From: Haloechinothrix alba
GTDB taxonomy: Bacteria > Actinomycetota > Actinomycetes > Mycobacteriales > Pseudonocardiaceae
Assembly (NCBI RefSeq): GCF_900188115.1
Contig: NZ_FZNW01000011.1
Location: forward strand, 62,001-126,000
Length of the DNA: 64,000 bases
Direction of reading: 5' to 3'
Under the pieces are notes generated by a model, which saw only the letters and a list, made by a program, of their open reading frames with translations, had not been told where the DNA came from and ran no database searches. The position numbers and the translations under genes are program-made. This document shows positions 18,007 to 27,569 of this stretch, in pieces. Numbering within the stretch: the first letter of the stretch is position 1; every line of letters begins with the position of its first letter.

Positions 18007-18389
18007 CCCGGTAGCCTGCCCTCGGCCATGCGCCTGGCCACCTCCCGGCGCAGCCACAACATGTAGATCCATACCCCGAGGAACACCACCCCGACCACCC
18101 CCACGGCGGGCAGCGCACCGAAGAAGGCGATCAGCGCACCCTGCAGCAGCAGGACAACCGGGACGGTTCCACGCTGGCGCAACACGCCGCAGCTCGCCAG
18201 GAGCGCGGCGATGACCCCCATGAGACTCCAGCCCTGCCAGCTCGTGACACCCGCACCGAGATCGGCCACGACCAGCAACGCCAGACCGAGCACGATCGCC
18301 TGCAGGATCAGCGCGCCCGCCATCACCCCGCGGAACCCCTTCATCGGGTCCGTCGCGGGTGGCGGCGGGGTGCCCGCCTCACCGGTCAC
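17994..18389 (-). CDS. DUF4233 membrane protein
   Basis: Small integral membrane protein of 131 aa with four predicted hydrophobic segments (VMAGALILQAIVLGLALLVV, GWSLMGVIAALLASCGVL, VPVVLLLQGALIAFFGALP, VGVVGVVFLGVWIYMLWL). The family is restricted to actinobacteria and sits next to folC, as here; its function is unknown. It starts with GTG 18389, overlapping the folC TGA as GTGA, so it is co-translated with folC. The C-terminus lies in a tandem duplication. Confidence 0.9.
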   Translation of the reverse strand: MTGEAGTPPPPATDPMKGFRGVMAGALILQAIVLGLALLVVADLGAGVTSWQGWSLMGVIAALLASCGVLRQRGTVPVVLLLQGALIAFFGALPAVGVVGVVFLGVWIYMLWLRREVARRMAEGRLPGQQA

Positions 18390-19909
18390 GCCGGGTCCTT
18401 ACCGAACAGCGCCCTGGCCTCGCCCGCTGTGACGACCGAGCCCGTGATGAGGACACCGCCGCCTGCGAGGGGCTCCTCCGGGTCCTCCGTGTGCTCGACG
18501 AGCGCCACGGCCGACTCCACCGCCAGGTCGAGACGCGGGTGCACGTGCACACGGTCCTCACCGAAGATCGGGATCGCGATCTCGGCGAGCGCCTCGGGCT
18601 CCAGCGCGCGCGGTGACGCGTTGCGGGTCACCACCACATCCGACACCACAGGCTCGATCGCCTCGAGGATGCCGTGCGCGTCCTTGTCGTCGAGCACGCC
18701 GATCACCGCGACGAGCCTGCGGAAGGCGAACTCCGCGTCCACCGTCGCGGCGAGGGCCTGCGCGCTGTGCGGGTTGTGCGCAGCGTCGAGCAACACCGTG
18801 GGCGCTCCCCGGACGGGTTCGAGGCGGCCGGGCAACGTGAGGTCGGCGAATGCCTCCCGGACGGCCTCGACCACCAACTGGCGATCCGGTCCCGCGCCGA
18901 AGAACGCCTCCACGGTGGCGAGCGCGAGCGCGGCGTTGGCTGCCTGGTGCTCGCCGTGCACCGGCAGGAAGATGTCCTCGTAGACACCGCCGAGGCCCTG
19001 CAGCTTCAGCTGCTGGCCGCCTACGCCCTTCTCCCTTTCCAGTACACCGAACTCGTGCCCGGCCCTGGCTACCGTGGCATCGACCTCCACGGCGCGCTCC
19101 ATCAGCGCGTGCAGGACCTCCGGGTCCTGCTCGGCGACGACCGCGACACCGTCCTTGCCGATGACGCCCGCCTTCTCCTTGGCGATCGAGACCACATCCG
19201 AGCCGAGGTACTCGACGTGATCGCGGCTGACCGGGGTGATCGCGGCGACCTGTGCCTCCCCGACGTTCGTGGCGTCCCACGTACCGCCCATCCCGGTCTC
19301 CAGCACCGCCACCTCCACGGGGGCGTCGGCGAAGATCGAGAACGCCAGCGCGGTCAGCACCTCGAACTTGGTCATCCTCGGAGCGTCCGCGGCCCGCGCT
19401 TCGTCCACCATGGACACGAATGGGAGCAGGTCGGCGTAGGCGTCCACATAGGTCGACGCGCTGACCGGCGAACCGTCCACGCTGATGCGCTCGGTCACCA
19501 CCTGCAGGTGCGGGCTGGTGTAGCGGCCCACCCGCAACCCCATCCTCGTCAGCAGGGCATCGACCATCCGCGCGACCGAGCCCTTGCCGTTGGTCCCGGC
19601 AATCTGGATCAGCGGGTAGGTCGCATGCGGCTCGCCCATCATGTTCAGCAGGGCCGTGATGCGCTTCAGGGTCGGCGCGATCTTGGTCTCGCCCCACCGC
19701 TGGTTCAGCTCCGCTTCCACCCGCAGCAGCTCTTGCTGCGCACGGCGCTCTTCCTCGGGGTCCGGCTCGATCGGCTCGTCACCGGCCTCGGGGGTGTCCG
19801 GCATCGGTCCCGCCGCGAGCTGCTCCTCGGAGAGCTCGTCGAGAACCTCGTCCTCGCGATCATCGTGCACGGGGTGGTACTCCCAACGCGTTCGACCCCG
19901 GAGGGTCAT
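18386..19909 (-). CDS. folC: Folylpolyglutamate synthase / dihydrofolate synthase
   Basis: Mur-ligase-fold enzyme that adds glutamates to folates and in bacteria usually also makes dihydrofolate; 507 aa. The P-loop is LIQIAGTNGKGSVARM (about residue 100). RVGRYTSPHLQVVTERI, LETGMGGTWDATN and LLDAAHNPHSAQALA are the family motifs. The first 60 residues are a poorly conserved acidic extension common in actinobacterial FolC; the exact start is therefore less certain, ATG 19909 being used. It lies 6 bases after valS and overlaps the DUF4233 gene. Confidence 0.95.
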   Translation of the reverse strand: MTLRGRTRWEYHPVHDDREDEVLDELSEEQLAAGPMPDTPEAGDEPIEPDPEEERRAQQELLRVEAELNQRWGETKIAPTLKRITALLNMMGEPHATYPLIQIAGTNGKGSVARMVDALLTRMGLRVGRYTSPHLQVVTERISVDGSPVSASTYVDAYADLLPFVSMVDEARAADAPRMTKFEVLTALAFSIFADAPVEVAVLETGMGGTWDATNVGEAQVAAITPVSRDHVEYLGSDVVSIAKEKAGVIGKDGVAVVAEQDPEVLHALMERAVEVDATVARAGHEFGVLEREKGVGGQQLKLQGLGGVYEDIFLPVHGEHQAANAALALATVEAFFGAGPDRQLVVEAVREAFADLTLPGRLEPVRGAPTVLLDAAHNPHSAQALAATVDAEFAFRRLVAVIGVLDDKDAHGILEAIEPVVSDVVVTRNASPRALEPEALAEIAIPIFGEDRVHVHPRLDLAVESAVALVEHTEDPEEPLAGGGVLITGSVVTAGEARALFGKDPA

Positions 19910-19915
19910 TCATCA

Positions 19916-22549
19916 CTACGAGCCCGGTAGCGACGCCAGGCGCGACTCGATACGCTCGATCTCCGTCTCCGCCGCCTGCTTGCGCGCCCGCATCTTCTCG
20001 ACGACCTCGGCGGGCGCTTTCTCCACGAACGAGGGATTGGCCAGCTTCTTCTCCGTCTGCTCCAGCTCCTTACGTGCCGCGTCGAGATCCTTGTCGAGGC
20101 GCTTGCGCTCCGCGATCACGTCGACGGCCTCGGACAGGTCGAGTTCCACGGACGCGTTACCGCAGCTGAGTCCCACCTCGAACGCCACGCTCGGGGAGAA
20201 CGCCTCACCTGCCCGGTTGAGCCTGGTGAGCGTGTGGATGGCTTCCTCGTGCCCGTCCAGTTGGGCGAACCCCGCTCCGGACAGCCGGGCCGCGACCCGC
20301 TGCCCGGGCTTGACGCCCTGGTCCGAGCGGAACCGCCGGATCTCGGTGACCAGCTTCTGCATATCGGCGATCCGGCTGGTCGCTGCCGCGTCGGCGTAGG
20401 CGGCGTAACCGGCGCGCTGTCCGGGCCATTCCGCGATCACCACCGACTCCCCGCCGGTCAGCGCGGTCCAGAGCCGTTCGGTGACGAACGGGATGAACGG
20501 GTGCAGCAACCGCAGCACCGTGTCGAAGACATGCCCGAGAACCGCACGGGTACTCGCCGCACGTCCCCCGGTGATCTGCACCTTGGCCAGCTCGAGGTAC
20601 CAGTCGCACAGCTCGTCCCACGTGAAGTGGTACAGCGCCGAGATCACCTTCGCGAACTGGAACTCCTCGAACCGCGCGTCGACCTCGCCGACGACCTCGC
20701 CCAGCCTCCCGAGAATCCACCGGTCCGCCTCGGTCAGCTCGCCTGACTCCGGCAGCGGCGTGTCGACGGTCGCGCCGTTCATCAGCGCGAACCTGGTCGC
20801 GTTCCAGAGCTTGGTGCAGAAGTTGCGTGCCCCGGCGGCCCACTCCTCGGCCAGCGCGATGTCGCTGCCCGGGCTGGCGCCGCGTGCGAGGGTGAACCGG
20901 GTCGCGTCGGCGCCGTAGTTGTTCATCCAGTCCAGCGGGTCGAGCGCGTTGCCCTTCGACTTGGACATCTTCTTACCGCTGGCGTCGCGAATCAGGCCGT
21001 GCAGGTAGACGTGGTCGAATGGTTGCACGTCGTCCATGGCGTAGAGCCCGAACATCATCATCCGGGCGACCCAGAAGAACAGGATGTCGTATCCGGTGGA
21101 CAGCACGCTCGTGGGGTAGAAGGTGGCGAGGTCCCTGGTGTCGTCCGGCCACCCCAGCGTGGAGAACGGCCACAGCCCCGAGGAGAACCACGTGTCCAGC
21201 ACATCCGCGTCCTGGTACCAGCCCTCTCCGGAGGGAGGCGCCTCGTCGGGTCCCACACAGACTGTCTCGCCGTTCGGGCCGTACCACACCGGGATGCGGT
21301 GGCCCCACCACAGCTGGCGCGAGATCGTCCAGTCGTGCAGGTTGTCGACCCAGTCGAAGTACCGCTTGGCCAGCTCCGGTGGGTGGATCACGGTGCGTCC
21401 GTCGCGCACGGCCTCGCTCGCCGCCCGCGCGAGCGGTCCGACCCGCACCCACCACTGCAGCGACAGCCGCGGCTCGACCACGGTGTCGCACCGCGAGCAG
21501 TGCCCGACTGCATGCTCGTACGGGCGTTTCTCGGCGACGATGCGTCCCTGTTCACGCAACGCGGCGACCACCGCGGGGCGCGCCTCGAAACGGTCGAGCC
21601 CCTCGAACGGTCCGGCGGCCGTGATCACGGCCGACTCGTCCATGATGGTCAGCATCGGCAGCTCGTGCCGGGTGCCGATCTCGAAGTCGTTCGGGTCGTG
21701 GGCGGGCGTGACCTTCACCGCGCCGCTGCCGAACTCCGGGTCGACATGGTGGTCGGCGACGACCGGGATGTGCCGTCCGGTCAGCGGGAGCTCGATCTCG
21801 GTACCGACCAGGTGCGCGTACCGTTCGTCGTCGGGATGCACGGCGATCGCGGTGTCGCCGAGCATCGTCTCGGCTCGGGTGGTGGCCACCACCACGGAGT
21901 TGTCCCCGTCGCCGTAGCGGATCGAGATCAGCTCGCCCTCGTCGTCGCTGTGGTCGACCTCGATGTCCGACAGCGCCGTGCGGCATCGCGGACACCAGTT
22001 GATGATGCGCTCGGCCTGGTAGATGAGCCCGTCGTCGTAGAGGCGCTTGAACATCGTGTGCACCGCGCGGGACAGACCGGCATCCATCGTGAAGCGTTCC
22101 CGCGACCAGTCGATGCCCTCGCCGAGCCTGCGCATCTGGTCGAGGATCATGCCCCCGTAGGTTTCCTTCCACTCCCAGACACGCTCGATGAACCGTTCGC
22201 GGCCCAGGTCGTGGCGGGAGACTCCCTGACCCGCGAGCTCACGCTCGACCACGTTCTGGGTGGCGATGCCGGCGTGGTCCATACCGGGAAGCCACAGCGC
22301 CTCGTATCCCTGCATCCTGCGGCGCCGGACGAGCGCGTCCATCAGGGTGTGGTTCAGCGCATGCCCCATGTGCAGGCTGCCGGTGACGTTCGGAGGCGGC
22401 AGCACGATACAGAACGGCGGCTTACCCGAGCCGGGGTCCGCCGTGAAGTAACCCGCGTCTACCCAGCGCTGGTAGAGCGCGTCCTCTTCCTCGGCCGGGT
22501 CCCAGCTGGATGGGAGTTCGGTCACTGCCTGCGCTGCATTGTCTGTCAC
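19916..22549 (-). CDS. valS: Valyl-tRNA synthetase
   Basis: Class Ia aminoacyl-tRNA synthetase, 877 aa. The HIGH motif occurs as [18 protein letters not shown] (about residue 50) and KMSKS as [15 protein letters not shown] (about 535). The editing domain, the anticodon-binding domain ([15 protein letters not shown]) and the C-terminal coiled-coil arm ([20 protein letters not shown]) are all present. The start is GTG 22549 ([18 protein letters not shown]), where the conserved protein begins; longer frames add unrelated residues. It precedes folC in the conserved valS-folC-DUF4233 operon. Confidence 0.96.
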   Translation of the reverse strand: MTDNAAQAVTELPSSWDPAEEEDALYQRWVDAGYFTADPGSGKPPFCIVLPPPNVTGSLHMGHALNHTLMDALVRRRRMQGYEALWLPGMDHAGIATQNVVERELAGQGVSRHDLGRERFIERVWEWKETYGGMILDQMRRLGEGIDWSRERFTMDAGLSRAVHTMFKRLYDDGLIYQAERIINWCPRCRTALSDIEVDHSDDEGELISIRYGDGDNSVVVATTRAETMLGDTAIAVHPDDERYAHLVGTEIELPLTGRHIPVVADHHVDPEFGSGAVKVTPAHDPNDFEIGTRHELPMLTIMDESAVITAAGPFEGLDRFEARPAVVAALREQGRIVAEKRPYEHAVGHCSRCDTVVEPRLSLQWWVRVGPLARAASEAVRDGRTVIHPPELAKRYFDWVDNLHDWTISRQLWWGHRIPVWYGPNGETVCVGPDEAPPSGEGWYQDADVLDTWFSSGLWPFSTLGWPDDTRDLATFYPTSVLSTGYDILFFWVARMMMFGLYAMDDVQPFDHVYLHGLIRDASGKKMSKSKGNALDPLDWMNNYGADATRFTLARGASPGSDIALAEEWAAGARNFCTKLWNATRFALMNGATVDTPLPESGELTEADRWILGRLGEVVGEVDARFEEFQFAKVISALYHFTWDELCDWYLELAKVQITGGRAASTRAVLGHVFDTVLRLLHPFIPFVTERLWTALTGGESVVIAEWPGQRAGYAAYADAAATSRIADMQKLVTEIRRFRSDQGVKPGQRVAARLSGAGFAQLDGHEEAIHTLTRLNRAGEAFSPSVAFEVGLSCGNASVELDLSEAVDVIAERKRLDKDLDAARKELEQTEKKLANPSFVEKAPAEVVEKMRARKQAAETEIERIESRLASLPGS

Positions 22550-22681
22550 AGCTTGCCAGTCTACGAACCGCACGTCGCGGGGGTTGACACGGGCCACGTG
22601 GGGCGAGCCGCACGCTCCCTCGGGTACCACATATGTACTGAAGGACCCCTTCGGCTCACCCCCACCGGCCGGCATGGTCGG

Positions 22682-22876
22682 TCAGCGCAGCCCGTCCAGG
22701 AAGGCGTTCCACGCCGGGGACGGCAGCACGAGCGAGCCGCCTGCGGGGTCCTTGGGGTCGCGCAGGCCGACGGACCTCCCGGCCACGGCCACCTGGACGC
22801 AGTGCCCGTTCTCGTCCGGCGCGCTGGGCGGAGCCCGATGCCGCATCCAGTGCCGCACGCGCACCGAGCGCGGCAT
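22682..22876 (-). CDS. DUF397 domain small protein
   Basis: A 64-aa protein with the DUF397 pattern: a Cys followed by alternating Val (CVQVAVAGRSVGLRDPKDP), then a hydrophobic strand and an ending WNAFLDGLR. The ATG at 22876 is preceded by GGAGGTGTGAGGAG. DUF397 proteins are abundant in actinomycetes and normally sit beside an XRE-type DNA-binding regulator, as a partner or toxin/antitoxin-like element. No such regulator is found here; the neighbour is a GPP34 gene 8 bases away. The usual N-terminal W-x-KSSxS motif is degenerate. Confidence 0.75.
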   Translation of the reverse strand: MPRSVRVRHWMRHRAPPSAPDENGHCVQVAVAGRSVGLRDPKDPAGGSLVLPSPAWNAFLDGLR

Positions 22877-22884
22877 TCGGCTCC

Positions 22885-23556
22885 TCACACCTCCTTCGGG
22901 CTCTCCGTGATCATCGACGGGGCCAGCGCGGCGACCATGACCATGGCCGTGATCTCCTCGATGGCCCGCGCCTTCCGGCCGGTGGCCCACTGCCCCTCGG
23001 CGATGGACTTGGCGCGCTTGCGCATCGCGGCACGATCGACGCCCTCGGCCAAACGCGGCACCGCGTCGATCGCGGCGAGCAGCGAGATCAGCGCGGCGGT
23101 CCGCTCGTCCGGCTCCTCGTCCTCGAGCAACGCGCGACGCAGCCGCGCGCGAACGTCGTACTCGTGCGTGGAGTCCTCGGAGGGCCACCGGCTCACCGGG
23201 AGTATCGCGGGTGGCGCGTCGCCGTCGGCGCGCGCAACGCCACGCTCGGCGAGCCCGTCGAGCAGCCTGGTCGCCAGCACGCCGCTCAGCGCGAGTATCA
23301 CGTCCTTGGGCTTGCGCCCGTCGAGCTCGGCGACCGTGTCCAGGATCCCGGCCAGGAAGTCCTCGCCGGGAGGAGCGCCGTCGCGGGCGGTGAGCCGTAC
23401 GGCAGCGTCCCCGTCGTCGGCGACATCCACCCGTTCCAGCCCCACCAGTTCGATGAGCAGGGCACCTGCCAGCGCGTACTCGAGATTGTTCATCCCGATC
23501 CTGCGGCCCGTATCGTCGTCGGAGGCGAGCAGCAACAGGTCCTCAGCGAGCATCAT
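22885..23556 (-). CDS. GPP34 (GOLPH3-like) family protein
   Basis: A 223-aa, mostly helical protein that begins MMLAEDLLLLASDDDTGR and continues LEYALAGALLIELVGLERV, the recognisable GOLPH3/GPP34 N-terminus. Helices with RKPKDVILALSGVLATRLLDGL and ALISLLAAIDAVPRLA follow. In eukaryotes GOLPH3 binds phosphatidylinositol-4-phosphate at the Golgi; the role in actinobacteria is unknown, though such genes are common in Streptomyces and Pseudonocardiaceae. Two adjacent ATGs (23556, 23553) are possible starts. It is divergent from fdhD. Confidence 0.88.
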   Translation of the reverse strand: MMLAEDLLLLASDDDTGRRIGMNNLEYALAGALLIELVGLERVDVADDGDAAVRLTARDGAPPGEDFLAGILDTVAELDGRKPKDVILALSGVLATRLLDGLAERGVARADGDAPPAILPVSRWPSEDSTHEYDVRARLRRALLEDEEPDERTAALISLLAAIDAVPRLAEGVDRAAMRKRAKSIAEGQWATGRKARAIEEITAMVMVAALAPSMITESPKEV

Positions 23557-23635
23557 GACCGACAGGCTATCTCTGGCCGATCGCTCGCGCTGGCGAGGTC
23601 CTCGGTTCGGCGACGACAGTCAGGAGCAACACCAC

Positions 23636-24466
23636 GTGGGCAGGACCGCCGTACGCACCCCGGTACGCCGCATCACGGACGGGGCATCCCGGAACAGGCA
23701 GCACACCCTCGCGGCCGAGGAACCCCTCGCCGTGCGGGTAGCCGGGCACACCGTCGCCGTCCCGCTGCGCACGCCGGGCAAGGACGTGGAGCTGGCCCAC
23801 GGGGTCCTCCTCGACGAAGGCGTGATCGATTCCAGGGCGGACGTGCGGACCGCCCGCTACTGCGCCGGTACGGACGATCAGGGGCGCAACACCTACAACG
23901 TGCTGGATGTCGCTCTCGCGCCGCACGTACCGCCGCCGGAGCCGGGCACGAACCTCCTGGTGGACCCCGGTGACTCCTGCGCGGTCACCAGCACCGCGGC
24001 AGTCGACGCGGTCCGCGTGCGTGCCCGGCACGACCTGGCGAACGCGCCGTTCACCGCCCGCGCCGACATGCTGGCCACGCTCCCCTCGGCGGTGCGGTCC
24101 CGGCGGCGCACCCCTGCGGCCGCGGGCGCGCTACCGGCCGCCGCGCTGTTCGACGAGTCCGGTGCGATCACCGCCGTCCGCGAGGACATCGACCAGCACA
24201 ACGCGGTCGACAAGCTGCTCGGGTGGGCGGTGATGCAGGACCGGATGCCCGTCTCGGCCTACGGCACCGGAATGCTGATCACCGGGCGCGCCACCTTCAC
24301 GCTGGCACGCAAGGCGGTCCTGGCCGGCGTCCCGCTGCTGGCCACCACGCACGACCCGTCCTCGACGGCGGTGGAGCTGGCCGAGGAGCACGGCATGACG
24401 CTCGTCGGCTCGCTGGCGACGAACAGCGTCGACGTCTACACACGCGGCGACCGCGTACCGGCGTGA
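23636..24466 (+). CDS. fdhD: FdhD-like sulfurtransferase, divergent
   Basis: FdhD carries sulfur from a cysteine desulfurase to the molybdenum cofactor of formate dehydrogenases. This protein is 276 aa, starting at GTG 23636 behind AGGAG. Recognisable blocks are EEPLAVRVAGHTVAVPLRTP, DVELAHGVLLDEGVI, REDIDQHNAVDKLLGWA and GMLITGRATFTLARKAV. Two family hallmarks are altered: the usual CxxC sulfur-carrying loop appears as DPGDSCAVTS with only one Cys, and the GGxHAAAL stretch is AGALPAAAL, without the His. No formate dehydrogenase gene is in the window. It may be a subfamily with changed function or a decaying gene. It converges on clpX. Confidence 0.85.
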   Translation: MGRTAVRTPVRRITDGASRNRQHTLAAEEPLAVRVAGHTVAVPLRTPGKDVELAHGVLLDEGVIDSRADVRTARYCAGTDDQGRNTYNVLDVALAPHVPPPEPGTNLLVDPGDSCAVTSTAAVDAVRVRARHDLANAPFTARADMLATLPSAVRSRRRTPAAAGALPAAALFDESGAITAVREDIDQHNAVDKLLGWAVMQDRMPVSAYGTGMLITGRATFTLARKAVLAGVPLLATTHDPSSTAVELAEEHGMTLVGSLATNSVDVYTRGDRVPA

Positions 24467-24480
24467 ACGCAGCCGCGCTG

Positions 24481-25791
24481 CTACGCGGACTTCTCGCCGC
24501 GCTCCCCGCTGCTGCGCTGCCGGCGTGACGCCTGGCGGGACACGATCGTGGGGTTCACGTTCTCCCGCACCGTCTGCTCGGTGATGACCACCTTGGCGAC
24601 ATCCTCCCTGCTCGGGATGTCGTACATCACCTGCTGCAGTACCTCTTCCATGATGGCGCGCAACCCGCGCGCCCCCGTGCCGCGCAGGATCGCCTGATCA
24701 GCGATGGCCTCCAGCGCTGTCTGGGTGAACTCGAGCTCGACGTTGTCCAGCTCGAAGAGCCTCTTGTACTGCTTGACCAGCGCGTTGCGCGGCTCGGTCA
24801 GGATGTTCACCAGTGAGGGCTTGTCCAGGTTCGTCACACTGGCCACGACCGGGAGCCTGCCGATGAACTCCGGGATCAAGCCGTACTTGATCAGGTCCTC
24901 GGGCATGGTCTCCGCGAAGATGTCCCCCTCGCGGGTCTCCGACCTGGTATGAATGTCCGCGCCGAACCCGATGCCGCGGCGCCCCACGCGCTCGTTGATC
25001 ACCTGGTCGAGACCCGCGAACGCGCCCGCGACGATGAACAGCACGTTCGTCGTGTCGATCTGGATGAACTCCTGGTGCGGGTGCTTCCTCCCGCCCTGCG
25101 GAGGTACCGAGGCCGAGGTTCCCTCCAGGATCTTCAGCAGGGCCTGCTGCACGCCCTCGCCCGAGACATCCCGCGTGATGGAGGGGTTCTCCGACTTACG
25201 CGCCACCTTGTCGATCTCGTCGATGTAGATGATGCCCGTCTCGGCGCGTTTGACGTCGTAGTCGGCCGCCTGGATGAGCTTGAGCAGGATGTTCTCGACG
25301 TCCTCGCCGACATAGCCCGCCTCGGTCAGCGCGGTGGCGTCGGCGATCGCGAACGGCACGTTCAACATCCTGGCCAGCGTCTGAGCCAGGTAGGTCTTGC
25401 CGCACCCGGTGGGGCCGAGCATCAGGATGTTCGACTTGGCCACCTCGACCGACTCGCCCTTCGCGTCCGACGGCCCGGCCTTGTTCTCGGAGTTCTCGGA
25501 CTGGATGCGCTTGTAGTGGTTGTACACCGCGACCGACAGCGAACGCTTGGCGTCTTCCTGCCCGATCACGTACTGCTCGAGGAAGTCGTGGATCTCGGTC
25601 GGCTTGGGCAGCTCATCGAGCTTGACGTCACCGGCCTCGGCCAGCTCCTCCTCGATGATCTCGTTGCACAGGTCGATGCACTCATCACAGATATAGACGC
25701 CTGGCCCCGCGATGAGCTTCTTCACCTGTTTCTGGCTCTTCCCGCAGAAAGAACATTTGAGCAGGTCCCCGCCCTCGCCGATCCGTGCCAT
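24481..25791 (-). CDS. clpX: ATP-dependent Clp protease ATP-binding subunit ClpX
   Basis: AAA+ unfoldase that feeds substrates to ClpP1P2; 436 aa. The N-terminal zinc-binding domain has CSFCGKSQ and [11 protein letters not shown]. Walker A is [15 protein letters not shown], Walker [15 protein letters not shown]. The pore loop GYVGEDVEN, the ClpP-binding IGF loop ([10 protein letters not shown]) and sensor 2 ([14 protein letters not shown]) are intact. The start is ATG 25791, following AGAGG at 9 bases; a longer frame adds 42 unsupported residues. It follows clpP2 after a gap with a strong hairpin, so it probably has its own promoter. Confidence 0.97.
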   Translation of the reverse strand: MARIGEGGDLLKCSFCGKSQKQVKKLIAGPGVYICDECIDLCNEIIEEELAEAGDVKLDELPKPTEIHDFLEQYVIGQEDAKRSLSVAVYNHYKRIQSENSENKAGPSDAKGESVEVAKSNILMLGPTGCGKTYLAQTLARMLNVPFAIADATALTEAGYVGEDVENILLKLIQAADYDVKRAETGIIYIDEIDKVARKSENPSITRDVSGEGVQQALLKILEGTSASVPPQGGRKHPHQEFIQIDTTNVLFIVAGAFAGLDQVINERVGRRGIGFGADIHTRSETREGDIFAETMPEDLIKYGLIPEFIGRLPVVASVTNLDKPSLVNILTEPRNALVKQYKRLFELDNVELEFTQTALEAIADQAILRGTGARGLRAIMEEVLQQVMYDIPSREDVAKVVITEQTVRENVNPTIVSRQASRRQRSSGERGEKSA

Positions 25792-25957
25792 GGCCGCTGA
25801 CCTCTGTCCCCTCCGGTGCCCCGGAATCCGGCGCACCTGACGTGTCGTGATGAGCTTCGCGCTGGCGTCCTGGTTCGTCGTGTGCCTAAGTCGACCGTAC
25901 CCCTCGTAAGCGCCCAACGGGAGCAGCGCGAACGAAAGGCCGCCGCGAGGTCACCCT

Positions 25958-25997
25958 AGACGCGTGCGCCGGGCTGTGTCCCCGGCGACACGCGTCT
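25958..25997 (-). terminator. Strong hairpin downstream of clpP2
   Basis: AGACGCGTGCGCCGGG (25958-25973) pairs with CCCGGCGACACGCGTCT (25981-25997) with a single bulged base and a 7-nt loop. It starts about 28 bases after the clpP2 stop on the minus strand. No T-tract follows, as is common for actinobacterial terminators. It would separate clpP1P2 from clpX transcription at least partly. Confidence 0.65.
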
Positions 25998-26005
25998 CGG
26001 GATCG

Positions 26006-26033
26006 AACTGTTAGCTCGCAACTGTTAGCTCGC
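26006..26033. repeat. 14-bp tandem duplication at the clpP2 stop
   Basis: AACTGTTAGCTCGC occurs twice without spacing (26006-26019 and 26020-26033). The inner copy includes the last codons and TAA of clpP2; the outer is just downstream and repeats the stop. It looks like a recent replication-slippage event. Confidence 0.85.
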
Positions 26034-26690
26034 AGGGGTCCCCTTGCGGTACGGGAGCACCTCGTCGATCATCCCGTACTGCAGCGCCTCCTCGGCGGTC
26101 AGGATCTTGTCGCGCTCGATGTCCTTACGGACCTCGTCCGCGGACTTGTTGGTGTGCGTCGCCAGCGTGGTTTCCATCAGCCTGCGCACGCGCTGGATCT
26201 CGTTGGACTGGATCTCCAGGTCCGACACCTGCCCGTAGCTGCCCTCGGTGGCCGGCTGGTGGATCAGCATCCGCGAGTTCGGCAGCGCCATGCGCTTGCC
26301 CCGCGTACCGGCAGCCAGCAGCACCGCAGCGGCGGAGGCTGCCTGGCCGAGGCAGATCGTCTGGATCTCCGGCTTGACGAACTGCATCGTGTCGTAGATC
26401 GCCATCAGCGAGGTGAACGACCCGCCCGGCGAGTTGATGTACATGGCGATGTCACGGTCCGGGTCCTCGTGCTCGAGGTGCAGCATCTGCGCCATGACGT
26501 CGTTCGCCGAGGCGTCGTCGACCTGAACGCCCAGGAAGATGATGCGCTCTTCGTAGAGCTTGTTGTAGGGGTTGGACTCCTTGACACCGTAGCTGGTGCG
26601 CTCGATGTAGCTCGGCAGAATGTACCGGGACTGGGGCAGCTGAGAGGGGAGCTGGGACCCGCCGGAATGGGGAAGCTGCAGTTCACTCAC
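26025..26690 (-). CDS. clpP2: ATP-dependent Clp protease proteolytic subunit ClpP2
   Basis: Serine peptidase subunit, 221 aa. The catalytic Ser is in ICLGQAASAAAVLLAAG, His in MLIHQPATEG and Asp in the DLEIQSNEI region. The start is GTG 26690 after GGAGACAATC. The His/Gln-rich first 20 residues (LPHSGGSQLPSQLPQ) are probably removed on maturation, as in mycobacterial ClpP2. It lies 26 bases after clpP1, the paralogue with which it forms a mixed tetradecamer in actinobacteria. Confidence 0.96.
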   Translation of the reverse strand: MSELQLPHSGGSQLPSQLPQSRYILPSYIERTSYGVKESNPYNKLYEERIIFLGVQVDDASANDVMAQMLHLEHEDPDRDIAMYINSPGGSFTSLMAIYDTMQFVKPEIQTICLGQAASAAAVLLAAGTRGKRMALPNSRMLIHQPATEGSYGQVSDLEIQSNEIQRVRRLMETTLATHTNKSADEVRKDIERDKILTAEEALQYGMIDEVLPYRKGTPAS

Positions 26691-26716
26691 GATTGTCTCC
26701 TGTACCCGCTCGTCGG

Positions 26717-27334
26717 TCAGCTGTTCGATTCCGCGCTGCCGAGCTGGTTCTCACGGCTGAGCACGTGGTCCACGAACCCGTATTCCTTGGCCTCTTCCGC
26801 GGTGAACCAGCGGTCCCGGTCACCGTCGGCGATGATCTGCTCGACGGACTGGCCGGTCTGGTCCGCGGTGATCTTGGCGAGCTCGTGCTTCCACTTGCCG
26901 TAGACCTCTGCCTGGATCGCGATATCGGAGGCCGTGCCGGTGACCCCGGCGGAGGGCTGGTGCATCAGGATCCTGGCGTGCGGGAGCGAGTAACGCTTGC
27001 CCCGCGCACCCGAGGACAGCAGGAACTGCCCCATGGACGCGGCCAGGCCCATCGCGTAGGTCGCGACCTGGGGCTCGATGAGCTGCATCGTGTCGTAGAT
27101 GGCGAAGCCCGCTGTCACCGAGCCGCCGGGAGAGTTGATGTAGAAGCGGATGTCGGACTCGGAGTCCTCGGCCGCCAGCAGCAACAACTGGGCCGTGATC
27201 CGGTTGGCCACATCGTCGTTGACCTCGGAGCCGAGCACCACGATGCGCTCCTGCAGCAATCGCTCGTACATCGAGTCGGTCAGATTCATTCCAGCGGTGG
27301 TCGTCCGCATGCTGGAAGTCGCGTCGTGCGTCAC
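26717..27334 (-). CDS. clpP1: ATP-dependent Clp protease proteolytic subunit ClpP1
   Basis: Paired paralogue of clpP2; 205 aa from the proposed GTG at 27334 (VTHDATSSMRTTTAGMNLTD), which has AGAAGG five bases upstream. An ATG at 27355 (adding seven residues) lies within a perfect hairpin and is the main alternative. The core is typical: LTDSMYERLLQERIVVLGSE, FYINSPGGSVTAGFAIYD, catalytic Ser in MGLAASMGQFLLSSG and His in ILMHQPSAG. It follows tig with a terminator between. Clp operons in actinobacteria are usually controlled by ClgR; I found no certain ClgR box. Confidence 0.94.
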   Translation of the reverse strand: MTHDATSSMRTTTAGMNLTDSMYERLLQERIVVLGSEVNDDVANRITAQLLLLAAEDSESDIRFYINSPGGSVTAGFAIYDTMQLIEPQVATYAMGLAASMGQFLLSSGARGKRYSLPHARILMHQPSAGVTGTASDIAIQAEVYGKWKHELAKITADQTGQSVEQIIADGDRDRWFTAEEAKEYGFVDHVLSRENQLGSAESNS

Positions 27335-27355
27335 GTCTGCCTGCCTTCTTGCCAT

Positions 27356-27382
27356 GATGACCCCGGCCCTGCCGGGGTCATC
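27356..27382 (-). promoter_or_regulatory. Perfect hairpin at the clpP1 translation start
   Basis: GATGACCCCGG (27356-27366) and its exact complement CCGGGGTCATC (27372-27382) enclose a 5-nt loop. The stem ends one base before the upstream ATG of clpP1 and just outside the proposed GTG start region. It could control access of ribosomes, protect the mRNA 5' end or serve as a protein-binding operator. Confidence 0.6.
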
Positions 27383-27518
27383 TGCGGCTACCGTTCTCGT
27401 GCCGTTGTCGTGCCTGACCGGGACAGGCATGCGTCCCGGTGCCGTTGTCTGCCCTGGTTGGTCGCTTTGCCGGTCCCTGTCTCGCGCCCTCGTCGCGAGA
27501 TCATGTCACCGACCCTAA

Positions 27519-27560
27519 CGAACGTGGGCGGCGCAGAATGCCTGACACCGCCCACGTTCG
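27519..27560 (-). terminator. Hairpin terminator after tig
   Basis: CGAACGTGGGCGG (27519-27531) pairs perfectly with CCGCCCACGTTCG (27548-27560) around a 16-nt loop. It starts 10 bases after the tig stop on the minus strand. A 13-bp GC-rich stem without a long T-tract fits actinobacterial termination. Confidence 0.8.
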
Positions 27561-27569
27561 CTGAGAGCT

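Noticed and set aside
20999-24466. Very long plus-strand open frame running opposite valS
   Set aside because: It is the high-GC shadow of valS and GPP34 on the other strand; only its last part, from GTG 23636, is the real fdhD gene.
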